Notes under the pieces: generated by a model
Database searches by the model: none
Seen by the model: only the letters and a program-made list of their open reading frames with translations
Told to the model about the DNA's origin: nothing
Program-made: the position numbers and the translations under genes
In this document: positions 1 to 7,980 of the stretch, in pieces
How positions within the stretch are numbered: position 1 is the first letter of the stretch
Layout: each line of letters opens with the position of its first letter
DNA from: Pseudomonadales bacterium
Lineage (GTDB): Bacteria; Pseudomonadota; Gammaproteobacteria; Pseudomonadales; Azotimanducaceae
Length of the DNA: 9,562 nucleotides
NCBI GenBank assembly: GCA_029244465.1
Contig: JAQWQN010000231.1
Coordinates: forward strand, 1-9,562
Direction of reading: 5' to 3'

Positions 1-23
1 GAAAGAAGCAGAGAGAAACCTGT

Positions 24-950
24 ATGTTGAGACAAAGGACGATACGAGAAGCGGTACACGCGATTGGTATAGGCGTCCATTCTGGTGAAAAAGTTCGCAT
101 GACCTTGCGTCCTGCCGGGGAGAACACTGGGATTGTATTTGTCAGAAGCGACGTCGGCGGTGGTCGTCGCATACGTGCGTCCGCAGACAATGTTTCTGAC
201 ACCACATTGTCGACGAGCCTAGGCCGCGATGGCCTTCAGGTCGCGACGGTCGAACACCTAATGTCCGCGCTCTGGGGTATTGGTATAGACAACCTCATCG
301 TTGAACTCAGTGCGGAAGAAGTACCGATCATGGATGGCAGCGCGTCACCCTTTGTGTATTTGATCAACACCGTCGGTATCGTTGAACAGAATGCCTTAAA
401 GCAGTTTATCCGGATCACTCGAGAAATCGAAGTGACGCAAGGGGATGCGGCAGCGAAGCTCATGCCCTACGAAGGTTTTCGCGCGGCATACACATTTGTC
501 GCGGATCACCCGGTTTACAACCGGTATCCTAAAATCGCTGAACTCGACTTCAGCACTATCTCTTATGTTGAGGCGGTAAGTCGGGCGCGTTCTTTTGGCC
601 TCATAAAAGAACTAGAACACGCTCAAGCAATCAATAAGTGCCTGGGATCTAGCCTGGAAAATGCGGTGGGCATCGATGATTTCGTCGTGGTAAATGAAGA
701 CGGTCTGCGTTACCAGGATGAGTTTGTTAAGCACAAATTGTTGGATGTGATTGGTGATCTGTACTTGCTAGGCAAGCCGATCCTTGGAGCGTTTGACGGT
801 TATATGTCTGGGCATGCGCTGAATAACAAACTCGCACGTGCGTTATTACGGTGTGAAGACGCGTGGGAATACGCGACGTTTGATTCTGATGAGGGTGTTG
901 AAGGGGTAGAGCCAATTTTGCATCCAGCCGCCATATCGGTCCAGCGCTGA
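24..950 (+). CDS. lpxC: UDP-3-O-acyl-N-acetylglucosamine deacetylase (LpxC)
   Basis: Cytoplasmic zinc enzyme that removes the N-acetyl group from UDP-3-O-acyl-GlcNAc, the committed step of lipid A synthesis. The 308-residue product is full length (E. coli has 305) and aligns from its first residues (MLRQRT against MIKQRT), which supports the ATG at 24. A weak purine-rich stretch (AGAGAGA, 10-16) could be its ribosome site. Visible family residues are the zinc ligands His78 (in TVEHL), His237 and Asp241 (in HKLLDVIGD), general base Glu77, and His264 in SGHALNNK; PIMDGSASPFVY at 101-112 is also typical. The C-terminus (PAAISVQR) lacks the nonpolar AVLA-type ending that FtsH uses in E. coli. In many gammaproteobacteria lpxC closes the dcw cell-division cluster after ftsZ; the left neighbour is outside the window. 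The next gene is convergent, 22 bases away. Confidence 0.98.
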   Translation: MLRQRTIREAVHAIGIGVHSGEKVRMTLRPAGENTGIVFVRSDVGGGRRIRASADNVSDTTLSTSLGRDGLQVATVEHLMSALWGIGIDNLIVELSAEEVPIMDGSASPFVYLINTVGIVEQNALKQFIRITREIEVTQGDAAAKLMPYEGFRAAYTFVADHPVYNRYPKIAELDFSTISYVEAVSRARSFGLIKELEHAQAINKCLGSSLENAVGIDDFVVVNEDGLRYQDEFVKHKLLDVIGDLYLLGKPILGAFDGYMSGHALNNKLARALLRCEDAWEYATFDSDEGVEGVEPILHPAAISVQR

Positions 951-963
951 AGGCTTTGCCTTC
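949..963. terminator. short hairpin between convergent genes, weak terminator candidate
   Basis: GAAGGC-TTT-GCCTTC forms a perfect 6-bp stem with a 3-base loop. It overlaps the last two bases of the lpxC stop codon and lies in the 22-base gap to the convergent methyltransferase. The position suits a bidirectional terminator, but neither strand has a T-run after the stem, so this is a weak call. Confidence 0.25.
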
Positions 964-972
964 TGACCTATA

Positions 973-2301
973 CTAGTCTTGGCGCTGCTGTGCAGTGCGC
1001 TCGGCTTGCATAGTTTTCAAGAAATTCCGAATGGCCTCTGTCGCATCGATTTTGGGCATCAATCGCTGTGCCTCGAGAACGACCGCCATGTCCGCGATGG
1101 ATTTCTTTCCATCAATCAAACTCATTATGAAATTTGCAATCCGCGTCGTGGTCAGTTGGCTCCGGAATTCATCGTTCATCGGTACGGGGAGGGAAATATC
1201 GGCGAGCCAAAGGGGTACCCTCGATTTTTGGGATGGACGTTCTGTCCGTGGTGAGGGTACTCGCGCGACGAGGGTATGCACGAATTCAGTTCTCTTCTGG
1301 CGACTATGTGGTGACTGCAGGTAGGGCAATTCATCGTCCCGGGCTTGAACGATTTCAAAACCTTCGCCTGCCACTACCTCAGCAAATTCATCTGCCCCAA
1401 AGCGCTCGGTGGGATCACTCGATTCAAAACTCACAGAACCGTGCATGAGCCACACCCCCCCAGGTTTCAAAAGTGAGCTTATGTGCGCAAGCAGTTTACT
1501 TATTGGGGCATCTATGACGTCAATGAGCCAAGAAGTGACCACTAGATCTAGTTGGTTTGCTGCGAACGGTGCGGCTAAGGCATCGCCACAGATGGAATAC
1601 AGGTCATTCTGTGGTTGAGGCGCGTGCAGATTGTGGAAGATGGCAGAAGCTTTTCGTGGGGCGATTGGGAATTCTGTCAGGTCGATCGGTTCTCCGCTGA
1701 ACATACGTCCAGCGATGGTACTGAGCAGCGGATTGCTGTCGAGCGCGTATGTGGATGCAGCATTAAATACGGTATGTAGGTCGTAGGCTAAACGACCGGC
1801 ACCGGACCCGAGCACCAAAATAGTCGGTGTCTCGCCCATGAGGCCGTTAAGCACCTCGCAAACGACCTGCTTAACGGCCTCATTTTCTTGCGCACCCCAC
1901 ACCCAGTCACGAAAGATATTATGGTTGTAGCTGTCGATCCCGTGATAATCCGGTAGTTGGGTCTTTAGGGCGGCGTGAAGTTCGATTGCGAGAGGTTCGG
2001 ATAGGTTGAAGCTACCTAAAGTTCGCGCCAACTCCTGTTTGTATCGATTGAGTGCGGTTTCTTCATGTGCAATTCGTTTGCGCGTTGCTGCGAGCGAACT
2101 ATTGGCGGCTGCCGCACGTTCCGTCCTACGATCGACACGCGCAATCTCAAGGTTGTAGCGGTTGCGCCAATCCAGTAGTGCGTTGACTGGATCGGGCCAA
2201 AGCCAGAGCAGGTTGCCTAGTTTGGGGTAGGTGATAGCGCACGAATGACAGCGCAATTCTGCGAGAGTGGTAAAGCAGCGTGGACATGCTAATGAATGCA
2301 T
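973..2301 (-). CDS. class I SAM-dependent methyltransferase, N2227/carnosine N-methyltransferase-like, with N-terminal zinc ribbon
   Basis: Predicted soluble 442-residue methyltransferase of unknown substrate. Residues 6-21 hold two Cys pairs (CPRC, then CHSC), a zinc ribbon or Trm112-like finger. A charged, probably coiled helix follows at about 50-95. The SAM-binding core starts with FRDWVWGAQENE (130-141), then motif I VLGSGAGRLA (163-172), acidic Asp188 after strand 2, GDALAAPF (239-246) and VVTSWLIDVI (254-263), then LLKPGGVWLMHG (277-288). The RDW..G..E segment, the GxGxGRLA loop and the (F/L)ID motif before KPGGxW are what I recall of the N2227 (carnosine N-methyltransferase) family. 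The tail after 365 contains LIDGKKSIADMAVVL, which resembles a PqqD-type winged helix. The ATG at 2301 puts the ribbon at the very start, supporting it. It lies 67 bases after the DUF1501-like gene, so it may end that operon or be independent. The family call is moderate; methyltransferase itself is secure. Confidence 0.8.
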   Translation of the reverse strand: MHSLACPRCFTTLAELRCHSCAITYPKLGNLLWLWPDPVNALLDWRNRYNLEIARVDRRTERAAAANSSLAATRKRIAHEETALNRYKQELARTLGSFNLSEPLAIELHAALKTQLPDYHGIDSYNHNIFRDWVWGAQENEAVKQVVCEVLNGLMGETPTILVLGSGAGRLAYDLHTVFNAASTYALDSNPLLSTIAGRMFSGEPIDLTEFPIAPRKASAIFHNLHAPQPQNDLYSICGDALAAPFAANQLDLVVTSWLIDVIDAPISKLLAHISSLLKPGGVWLMHGSVSFESSDPTERFGADEFAEVVAGEGFEIVQARDDELPYLQSPHSRQKRTEFVHTLVARVPSPRTERPSQKSRVPLWLADISLPVPMNDEFRSQLTTTRIANFIMSLIDGKKSIADMAVVLEAQRLMPKIDATEAIRNFLKTMQAERTAQQRQD

Positions 2302-2317
2302 GCGATTGCGTCCCAGG

Positions 2318-2360
2318 AAAAAAGCCTGCGTATTCTACAAGATATAGGGATGAGACAGGC
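2318..2360 (-). terminator. long-loop stem with six-T tract, weak terminator candidate
   Basis: Read on the minus strand, GCCTG (2360-2356) can pair with CAGGC (2328-2324), directly followed by TTTTTT (2323-2318). This is downstream of the DUF1501-like stop and 17 bases before the methyltransferase start. The 27-base loop is long for an intrinsic terminator. A TAGAAT at 2338-2333 on the same strand matches a -10 hexamer at five of six bases, but I see no good -35. These signals hint that the methyltransferase may be transcribed separately, without showing it. Confidence 0.2.
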
Positions 2361-2368
2361 GCGATTGC

Positions 2369-3982
2369 TTACATGATGTTGCTAATCGTACCGCTGACTA
2401 TGGGCTCGAACGCTGTCAAGCTGTCCTGTAGTGTTGAATTGCCTAAACCATGATTAGGTAGGACGGTGCCGAAACTTCCTTGTTCGCCATGAAGTGCCAT
2501 ATAGTTGAGTACAACCGTTTCCGCTAGAAGGTTAACGTTGTTGGCAGCCGGTGTTGCGGCCGTTTCAACCGATCCGTCAGGGCGCATGTGGCCAATCTGT
2601 TGGTGGATAGCCTGCTCTGAGGGTGTGCTGCCGATCAAGGTCGGCCGACCGCTAGGGTTGTAGACAAGAAAGAATGTCGCAGCCGTCTGCTGGTTGTCAC
2701 TCGTCCATTCCCCTTTACCTCTGCCGTCGATGGTGTCGTCAATGACGCCGTTCGATGACAATGAGCCATCCGACATAAGATATAGCATCAGGGGCACACC
2801 GCGAATGGCCGCATACTCCAGACATGCACCCATGCACTCTCCGGCTCTGAAGTCTTTGACTTCGCCTTCTGCACGACGACCGCCGTGATAATCATAGCCG
2901 CCCATCTCGACGGTGCCTGCACCGGCAAAGCCGTTGATAACCATCTTCATGACGGAAGCGGTTTTTTGAAATTCGCGTGCGGAGCGATTGCCAGCATTGA
3001 ATTCGGATGCCGTGAAAATGCCAGCTCCGCCAACGATCTCGGGGTCAGCAGCTGGGTCCAAGGTCGTTGGATCGCCGAACCGATCGGCGAGATCGGCGCT
3101 CTTTAAATAACCACATTTGACTAAGTCTTTGACCACGTTGTCTGGGGTGATCGGATCGCCGTCGATATCTACGGCTTGCATTTTCTGGTCGCTAATTCGG
3201 TAAATCGATTCCATTACGGCAACAGCGTCTTGCTGAGCAAGCACCGAAGTCAGATCACCAATGTCGACCAGTCCGGTGACATCACTGGGTCGATCCACTT
3301 TCGTCGGACGCTTGGTGAGGTCGATCATTGACTGTGGCGCTATAGAATTACCGCCAGAATCTGAATTCTCCGATCCGATCAATTGCAGAAGCGAACCGTT
3401 TGCTTCTGCAGCGGCGATACCATACATCGGGTTGTGTGGGTTGTTACCAGTATCATTTTCGGACCGAGCTGGAATAACTGCGCCGTTAATATTTGCGGCC
3501 GTTGCGGGCGATATGCGAGTCATCATGCCGCGCAAGAAGGCACTGTCCGAATGGAATGCCAAACCGAGCGTTTGATCGATAAAATCGTTGGTATTGGCTT
3601 GTGGGTTGAAGATTGATGGAATCATGTCCCCGGGTAAACCCTGGCGTCGATATCCGGCAGTCGTGAGAAAGTCTAGCTGTCCGCCTTGTTGTCCAATCAG
3701 GACGTTAGAGCCTGCCTGATTTGAACCACCGGCAAGGTCGAATGCAATAAACGGGATTTTTCCAGCGCCCTGTGTGGCGATGCCGCAACCGCTGACGAAC
3801 GGTAAAAGGTCTGGTGCCAACTGGGCTTGTACCTGACCCGGTAACGTGACGGTAGCGCCGCCAATCACGGCGGCAGAGCCCATAATAAATCCTTGCGCTA
3901 AAAAGTCGCGTCGGGTCCTTGGTCGCGTGTGACCTGGATGCCGCAGTGGATCATCGTATTTTCGTTTTCGTGGTTTGCGCAT
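2369..3982 (-). CDS. Tat-exported DUF1501-like protein (alkaline phosphatase/sulfatase-like fold)
   Basis: 537-residue protein exported folded to the envelope. The N-terminus is a basic region followed by a twin-arginine motif (TRRDFLAQ, 23-30), a hydrophobic stretch (31-47) and a likely signal peptidase site after VQA (51-53). The mature part resembles DUF1501 proteins: an early FDLAGGSNQAGSN (82-94), a long variable middle, then GGYDYHGGR (362-370), a region with KDFRAGECMGACLEYAA (377-393), and PLMLYLMSDGS (398-408). In related families Asp and His residues of such motifs are placed near a metal site; whether this copy is catalytic is unknown. Cys384 and Cys388 could pair. AAAGGG (minus strand, 3994-3989) sits six bases before the ATG and fixes the start. 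It follows the LamG gene by 45 bases, so it is probably in the same operon. DUF1501 genes often neighbour cytochrome-like genes in planctomycetes, as here. The substrate is unknown. Confidence 0.75.
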   Translation of the reverse strand: MRKPRKRKYDDPLRHPGHTRPRTRRDFLAQGFIMGSAAVIGGATVTLPGQVQAQLAPDLLPFVSGCGIATQGAGKIPFIAFDLAGGSNQAGSNVLIGQQGGQLDFLTTAGYRRQGLPGDMIPSIFNPQANTNDFIDQTLGLAFHSDSAFLRGMMTRISPATAANINGAVIPARSENDTGNNPHNPMYGIAAAEANGSLLQLIGSENSDSGGNSIAPQSMIDLTKRPTKVDRPSDVTGLVDIGDLTSVLAQQDAVAVMESIYRISDQKMQAVDIDGDPITPDNVVKDLVKCGYLKSADLADRFGDPTTLDPAADPEIVGGAGIFTASEFNAGNRSAREFQKTASVMKMVINGFAGAGTVEMGGYDYHGGRRAEGEVKDFRAGECMGACLEYAAIRGVPLMLYLMSDGSLSSNGVIDDTIDGRGKGEWTSDNQQTAATFFLVYNPSGRPTLIGSTPSEQAIHQQIGHMRPDGSVETAATPAANNVNLLAETVVLNYMALHGEQGSFGTVLPNHGLGNSTLQDSLTAFEPIVSGTISNIM

Positions 3983-4027
3983 TTCTAGCCCTTTTATAGC
4001 GTTCGGCTTTTAATTTGGTTGGCTTGT

Positions 4028-6505
4028 TTACTGGACCAGCATGACTGCACTGCCGAGCACAGTCGCACAGGCAGCCTTGACCACACGTTCGGTCCGGTCC
4101 AACTCACAAGACCCAGTGCAGGCAATCAGATCATCAACGAGACTATTTACCTCGGCGCGAAGCGCGGCGAGAGCTGGCTGCGTACTGATGCCGTTGCCGA
4201 CCATGTTGTCGATCAGCGGATCGAGCAGTAGCTGACGGTCGTTGAAGGCCGTTGCTTGACTCGTCTCGAACGGGAAGCCTGGGAAGTACGCGCTGCGCAA
4301 GCTAGGGTCATCAACCAGAACAGAGCAGTATTTGATCGCGAGTTGGGTAATACCCATCTGTTGCGACGAGATAAACCCAGTGATGTCCGGCGCGACCGGC
4401 ATTGCTTGGTGGACGAGTTGATACGTCTCGGCAACATCGCTATTGGTGGTTGGGATATCTACCGCTATAGACATTGTCGCGTTAATCTCGGCAAAGTTGC
4501 GGATGCCTAGTTGCGGGCTCCTGGGCAAGTCCGGCGGGGGAGGCAACGGTTTTGGGTCCGCTTCAACGACAACATTTGTTTCTGCCGCGAGCACTTCGAA
4601 AGTCAAGAAGAACTCATCTAAGGCTGGCCCTTTCTCCAGCGAAATGACCGTGCCGAGAGCCGACAGCCGCTGGAGACCTTCGACGGCATAATCGGCATTG
4701 GTAATATTCGTATCTAGTGTTGCAAAAGCCTGGCCAACAGGTGCTTCGCGCCCGTTAATACCGATTCGGATCCCCGAAATCGGAAATGATCCCGGGGTGA
4801 CTTGACTGTCGAGAATGACAAAGAAAGGTTCATCGAACAGGTAGCTATAGGAATCGAATTGACTCACTTCAAAAACGATATAGGCGTCTGTGATACCAAT
4901 GTGGTCGCTGACATTAAAAAGTAGGTAGTACTTTTCGCCAACGCCAACGTCGTAGTTTTGCAGGACTTGTGCGCTGGATAACGCACGATTATGAATGGCG
5001 AGTAGACGAATAGTGCCAGTCCAGCGATTGCTATTGTCGACTTCACTGGCGACAGCGAAAGCGAACGTATTGTCCCAGTCATTGAGTAATCCGCCAGGGA
5101 CCGAATCGGGATCATCCGTATAGTTACCGTTGACGTAGATACTACGACCATTTGCGGGATCATAGGTGACAACGATGTGTTGCAACGTTGCCTGTAAATC
5201 CTCGTCCGCATCAGCAGTCGAAAGCTGAGGCTCACCGCCTTGGTCGGTTTGATCTGAACGATTGAAAGTATCGTAGTTGTAGAGTGTTTGACCCAGCATG
5301 AAGTTGCGGTTCATAGCGCCACCAGAGTACGTGGCGATTCGGGCTGGACCATCCTGTGTGACGGTGCCTGGCGCGACCCAGGCTTCGACGGTGTATTCAC
5401 CTGTTGCCGTTATGAGATTGTGTAGTTTGGCGCTAGCGGCTGTCGAACCTTGGGCTTTGCCATCGATGAATTGAACGCCCCAGCCACCGACCCAGTTGTA
5501 CGTGCCGCTGAGCGATAAATTTAGGCTGGGCTCGATCCCGGAAGTATCGTAGACGGTCGTGCCGGTGCCGGTTTTAAATGCGTAAAGCGCGATGACGTTT
5601 GTTCCATGTCGACCACCTGCAGACGAAACTATACCGTCAACCAGCGACACCGCTTTGGACGTCACGAGGCTGGGGTCCACTTCGGTAGATATGATTGCGT
5701 CGGAGAGTGTTGTAATCGCCGCTTGCATGGTTGCGGAATTGCTGGGGCAATCGTCCCAGCAGTTGTGAAATTCTGAACCGAGTCTGATAACGAAACGAGA
5801 GTTTTCTGGCGTTTCTAAGTCCATTCTTGTTAACGCAGCGGCATACGCGGCGTCCGTATCGTTACTTGCAAAAAAGGGACTTTGAGGGGTCGCGGCGGAA
5901 TCAGCATGGCACCCCGCGCAATAGGTGTTGAGCAGTGGATAGACCGTATCGCGGAACAACGTGGCGTCGACGGGAAAGTTTTTACTTGCACCCGGATTCT
6001 GGATTGGCGGCGCCTCGAGCTCGATTTGAAGCTCTTGAGAGCCGAGTGCATCTCCGGCCCAATTTGAAATGTAGGACTCAACGATGTCGCCACAGGCTTC
6101 GTCGCTCGCGAGCCAACAGTGATGTCCGCCGCGTACCTTTTGAACCATCAATGAGCTGTCCGGATCGCTCAGGTCAATGATGCTATTGCTCTCGGAGTAG
6201 GCGAGGTTGATGTCATCGGCCCGCACAAATCTAGGGTTTTGAGCTTCGTTATGACAAGAACCACACCGATTGTTTGGCACCAAGTTGTCCCACAGCGCAA
6301 TTTTGAAAGACTGTACGTCAGGCGTTGCGGGTGCGGGTCCTATATAGTTTCCTACTGTGGGATTACTTGTCTGTGGGTTTGCAGACGTTTTCGCGCCACT
6401 GCCACTTCCGCAGGCAAAGAGAAGCATGATCAAGCCGCTTGCTAGGAGTGAGTTAATAAGCATTCGGTTGAAATTGATATAGCGATCGTTAGACATTGGT
6501 ATCAC
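4028..6505 (-). CDS. LamG-domain lipoprotein with two cytochrome c (CxxCH) modules
   Basis: 825-residue predicted lipoprotein. A hydrophobic segment (about 16-31) ends in the lipobox LLFAC with Cys32, followed by a Gly/Ser-rich tether. Two tandem haem modules follow. Module 1 has CGSCH (81-85), then HHCW (128-131) and Cys138. Module 2 has CAGCH (196-200), then HNCW (247-250) and Cys253. They look like an internal duplication. Residues about 305-520 form a LamG/concanavalin-type beta-sandwich (ALYAFKTGTGTTVYDTSG, YTVEAWVAPG, HIVVTYDPANGRSIYVNG, RLLAIHNRALS), usually a binding domain. A second beta-rich part (525-645), a Pro-rich linker (651-664) and a helical C-terminal domain with CTGSC (796-800) follow; I do not recognise the last two. 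The GTG at 6505 is two bases after the upstream stop; an in-frame ATG at 6496 is equally plausible, and neither has a clear ribosome site, suggesting translational coupling. Expected location is the periplasmic face of a membrane. The function is unknown. Confidence 0.75.
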   Translation of the reverse strand: MIPMSNDRYINFNRMLINSLLASGLIMLLFACGSGSGAKTSANPQTSNPTVGNYIGPAPATPDVQSFKIALWDNLVPNNRCGSCHNEAQNPRFVRADDINLAYSESNSIIDLSDPDSSLMVQKVRGGHHCWLASDEACGDIVESYISNWAGDALGSQELQIELEAPPIQNPGASKNFPVDATLFRDTVYPLLNTYCAGCHADSAATPQSPFFASNDTDAAYAAALTRMDLETPENSRFVIRLGSEFHNCWDDCPSNSATMQAAITTLSDAIISTEVDPSLVTSKAVSLVDGIVSSAGGRHGTNVIALYAFKTGTGTTVYDTSGIEPSLNLSLSGTYNWVGGWGVQFIDGKAQGSTAASAKLHNLITATGEYTVEAWVAPGTVTQDGPARIATYSGGAMNRNFMLGQTLYNYDTFNRSDQTDQGGEPQLSTADADEDLQATLQHIVVTYDPANGRSIYVNGNYTDDPDSVPGGLLNDWDNTFAFAVASEVDNSNRWTGTIRLLAIHNRALSSAQVLQNYDVGVGEKYYLLFNVSDHIGITDAYIVFEVSQFDSYSYLFDEPFFVILDSQVTPGSFPISGIRIGINGREAPVGQAFATLDTNITNADYAVEGLQRLSALGTVISLEKGPALDEFFLTFEVLAAETNVVVEADPKPLPPPPDLPRSPQLGIRNFAEINATMSIAVDIPTTNSDVAETYQLVHQAMPVAPDITGFISSQQMGITQLAIKYCSVLVDDPSLRSAYFPGFPFETSQATAFNDRQLLLDPLIDNMVGNGISTQPALAALRAEVNSLVDDLIACTGSCELDRTERVVKAACATVLGSAVMLVQ

Positions 6506-6507
6506 TG

Positions 6508-7710
6508 CTAGGAGCCCATGCAGTAAACGGCTGCTTCAGCGAACGTATTTCTCAGCCGGTATCCGTTTGCCTGCAGTGAGGTAACCATCGTGTCGATTTG
6601 TGTCCTGTCTTCGCTGTCTTCAGGTGGACGCAGGCAGACGTTGTGGAATACTTTTTCCACTTGGCATTGTGCAAATGCTAGGGTGTTGGCTAATTCTTGG
6701 CCTAGAGATGAGGCGCCGCTGCCAGAGCCGGGTAATGCTAAATTCCAACCCAATCTCTGGTTCTGGCCTTGACGCCAGTAGTTGCTCCAAGAGTCGTCAG
6801 GCGTGATGAAACCATGTTCAAAATTCAGGCTGTTACTGTAGTACTTTTCCACGATTCGTGTGCCAGTGACAGGGTCCGATTCGGCTATATCGTTGTATTT
6901 CACTTGGCCGTTGATGCCATCCGGGTCATTCGTGACATCGTATTCATAGTCGTAATAGGCGAATGCTTGAGCCATCGCATCCATGCCTGAGTGACAACCA
7001 ATACAGTTGTTTAGAAAAATTCGACTGTCACCTCCCGGACTTCGCGAAACATCCTGACGAATTCTATCAGGCGCTCGGGTGACGTCGTGAAGTTGTTCCA
7101 TATCACGACAGAGATGGTTGAGCATCGTGAAACGAATCATCGCGCGATTAGTACCATCGATAAAGAAGGCCTTGGCTGCGGATCGTGTCGTTAATACGCC
7201 AGCGGCGGCATTGGCGGTAATGTCGGAGTTGGCCGATTGCGTGGTTGCGACGAGAGCTGTTTGGAGGTCGATTCCTTGCTCTTCAAGGGCTTGATAATGG
7301 GCATTAGAGGATGGCGAATAACTGGGAATTCCGCTGCTGCTGCCGGTGTAGAGAATGTCTGCAGAGAGAATGCCACGAAAATCAATATCGTCGCGAACGA
7401 TACCGATTACTGTCGCGATGTAGTCATCTAAAGGGACAAAAACAGACTGATCTCGATTAGTCCACGGCGCCGCAAAACTCTTCAGTGTGATGTTGTAAAA
7501 AGCCGGGGCTTGGGTTGCGATCAAAGCGGCGGCCATTGCTCCACCACCGGTTTCGATTTCATCCCGCATATTAGTCAAGGTGGCCGCGTCTGGAGGAACA
7601 CCGGCAATGCGATCATGCAGCCGTTTAGCTTGATCTGTAGCGTCCGCCCATACTGGCAGGACAATAACTAGACATACACCAATCAAGCGTGCAGCGATTG
7701 CCGATCTCAT
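6508..7710 (-). CDS. Sec-exported protein with a single c-type haem motif, first gene of the minus-strand run
   Basis: 400-residue exported protein that I cannot assign to a named family. The signal peptide (1-24) has a basic start, a hydrophobic core and a signal peptidase I site after ADA (22-24). One c-type haem motif, NNCIGCHSG, covers 234-242 (CIGCH 236-240), preceded by a helical stretch GTNRAMIRFTMLNHLCRDME (186-205) and followed by Tyr/Asp-rich QAFAYYDYEYD (248-258). Other cysteines are at 201, 349, 359 and 397, enough for disulphides in the C-terminal part. The layout, with one haem motif in the middle of a helical protein, loosely recalls the haem-bearing domains of planctomycete DUF1585/DUF1592-type proteins, a weak likeness. 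GAGGAGT (minus strand, 7722-7716) five bases before the ATG is the strongest ribosome site in the window and secures the start. Its stop is two bases before the GTG of the LamG gene, so the two are cotranscribed and likely act together. Confidence 0.75.
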   Translation of the reverse strand: MRSAIAARLIGVCLVIVLPVWADATDQAKRLHDRIAGVPPDAATLTNMRDEIETGGGAMAAALIATQAPAFYNITLKSFAAPWTNRDQSVFVPLDDYIATVIGIVRDDIDFRGILSADILYTGSSSGIPSYSPSSNAHYQALEEQGIDLQTALVATTQSANSDITANAAAGVLTTRSAAKAFFIDGTNRAMIRFTMLNHLCRDMEQLHDVTRAPDRIRQDVSRSPGGDSRIFLNNCIGCHSGMDAMAQAFAYYDYEYDVTNDPDGINGQVKYNDIAESDPVTGTRIVEKYYSNSLNFEHGFITPDDSWSNYWRQGQNQRLGWNLALPGSGSGASSLGQELANTLAFAQCQVEKVFHNVCLRPPEDSEDRTQIDTMVTSLQANGYRLRNTFAEAAVYCMGS

Positions 7711-7814
7711 GTCTTACTCCTCAACACTATGGACAACACGCGGGCTTTCATAGTCCGGTTAGTCGTGACCGCTGTATTAACCCCAGTCCTTGGGATATAT
7801 CACCAGGTAAACCC

Positions 7815-7829
7815 GCCTAAGGCTTAGGC
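7815..7829. repeat. inverted repeat, possible operator
   Basis: GCCTAA-GGC-TTAGGC, a perfect pair of 6-base arms around 3 bases, about 105 bases upstream of the minus-strand start. No T-run follows on either strand, so a protein-binding site is more likely than a terminator. No regulator is known from the window. Confidence 0.35.
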
Positions 7830-7895
7830 TGCATAGAATCGGAAAATCTGTTCGGTTGCGCTGCGAACTGGTCGAGGTTTCGTTTGTACCAGTTG

Positions 7896-7907
7896 CTTGG
7901 TGCCAAG
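7896..7907. repeat. short inverted repeat, possible operator
   Basis: CTTGG-TG-CCAAG, perfect 5-base arms around 2 bases, located 73 bases before the ATG of the plus-strand gene. The TTGG-N2-CCAA core is like sites of several dimeric regulators, but short palindromes of this length also arise by chance. Confidence 0.25.
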
Positions 7908-7980
7908 AACTGCGCTGTGACAAGCTTCTCGTTTTGTTGTGGCTACCTTGTGAAAAAATACCCGGTCATTGTAAGCAGTC

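Larger units (their letters stand above)
7711..7980. promoter_or_regulatory. divergent intergenic region between the haem-protein operon and the HzsA-like gene
   Basis: These 270 bases separate the two divergent start codons and must hold promoters for both directions unless one transcript starts elsewhere. I find no convincing -35/-10 pair. On the minus strand TATATC and TAATAC are possible -10 boxes about 65 to 95 bases before the start at 7710. Two clean inverted repeats lie inside and are listed separately. The shared region suggests that the two transcription units are controlled together. Confidence 0.5.

Noticed and set aside
979..1618. Several plus-strand open frames opposite the methyltransferase
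   Set aside because: They are antisense to a gene with clear methyltransferase motifs and have no family features or convincing ribosome sites.
3082..3099. Two 9-base tandem copies of GATCGGCG(A/C)
   Set aside because: They fall inside the DUF1501-like coding frame, are short and are explained by the local amino acids (SADLADR).
4864..5235. A 123-codon minus-strand frame inside the LamG gene
   Set aside because: It is out of frame with the LamG domain, and the in-frame LamG motifs are clearly coding there.
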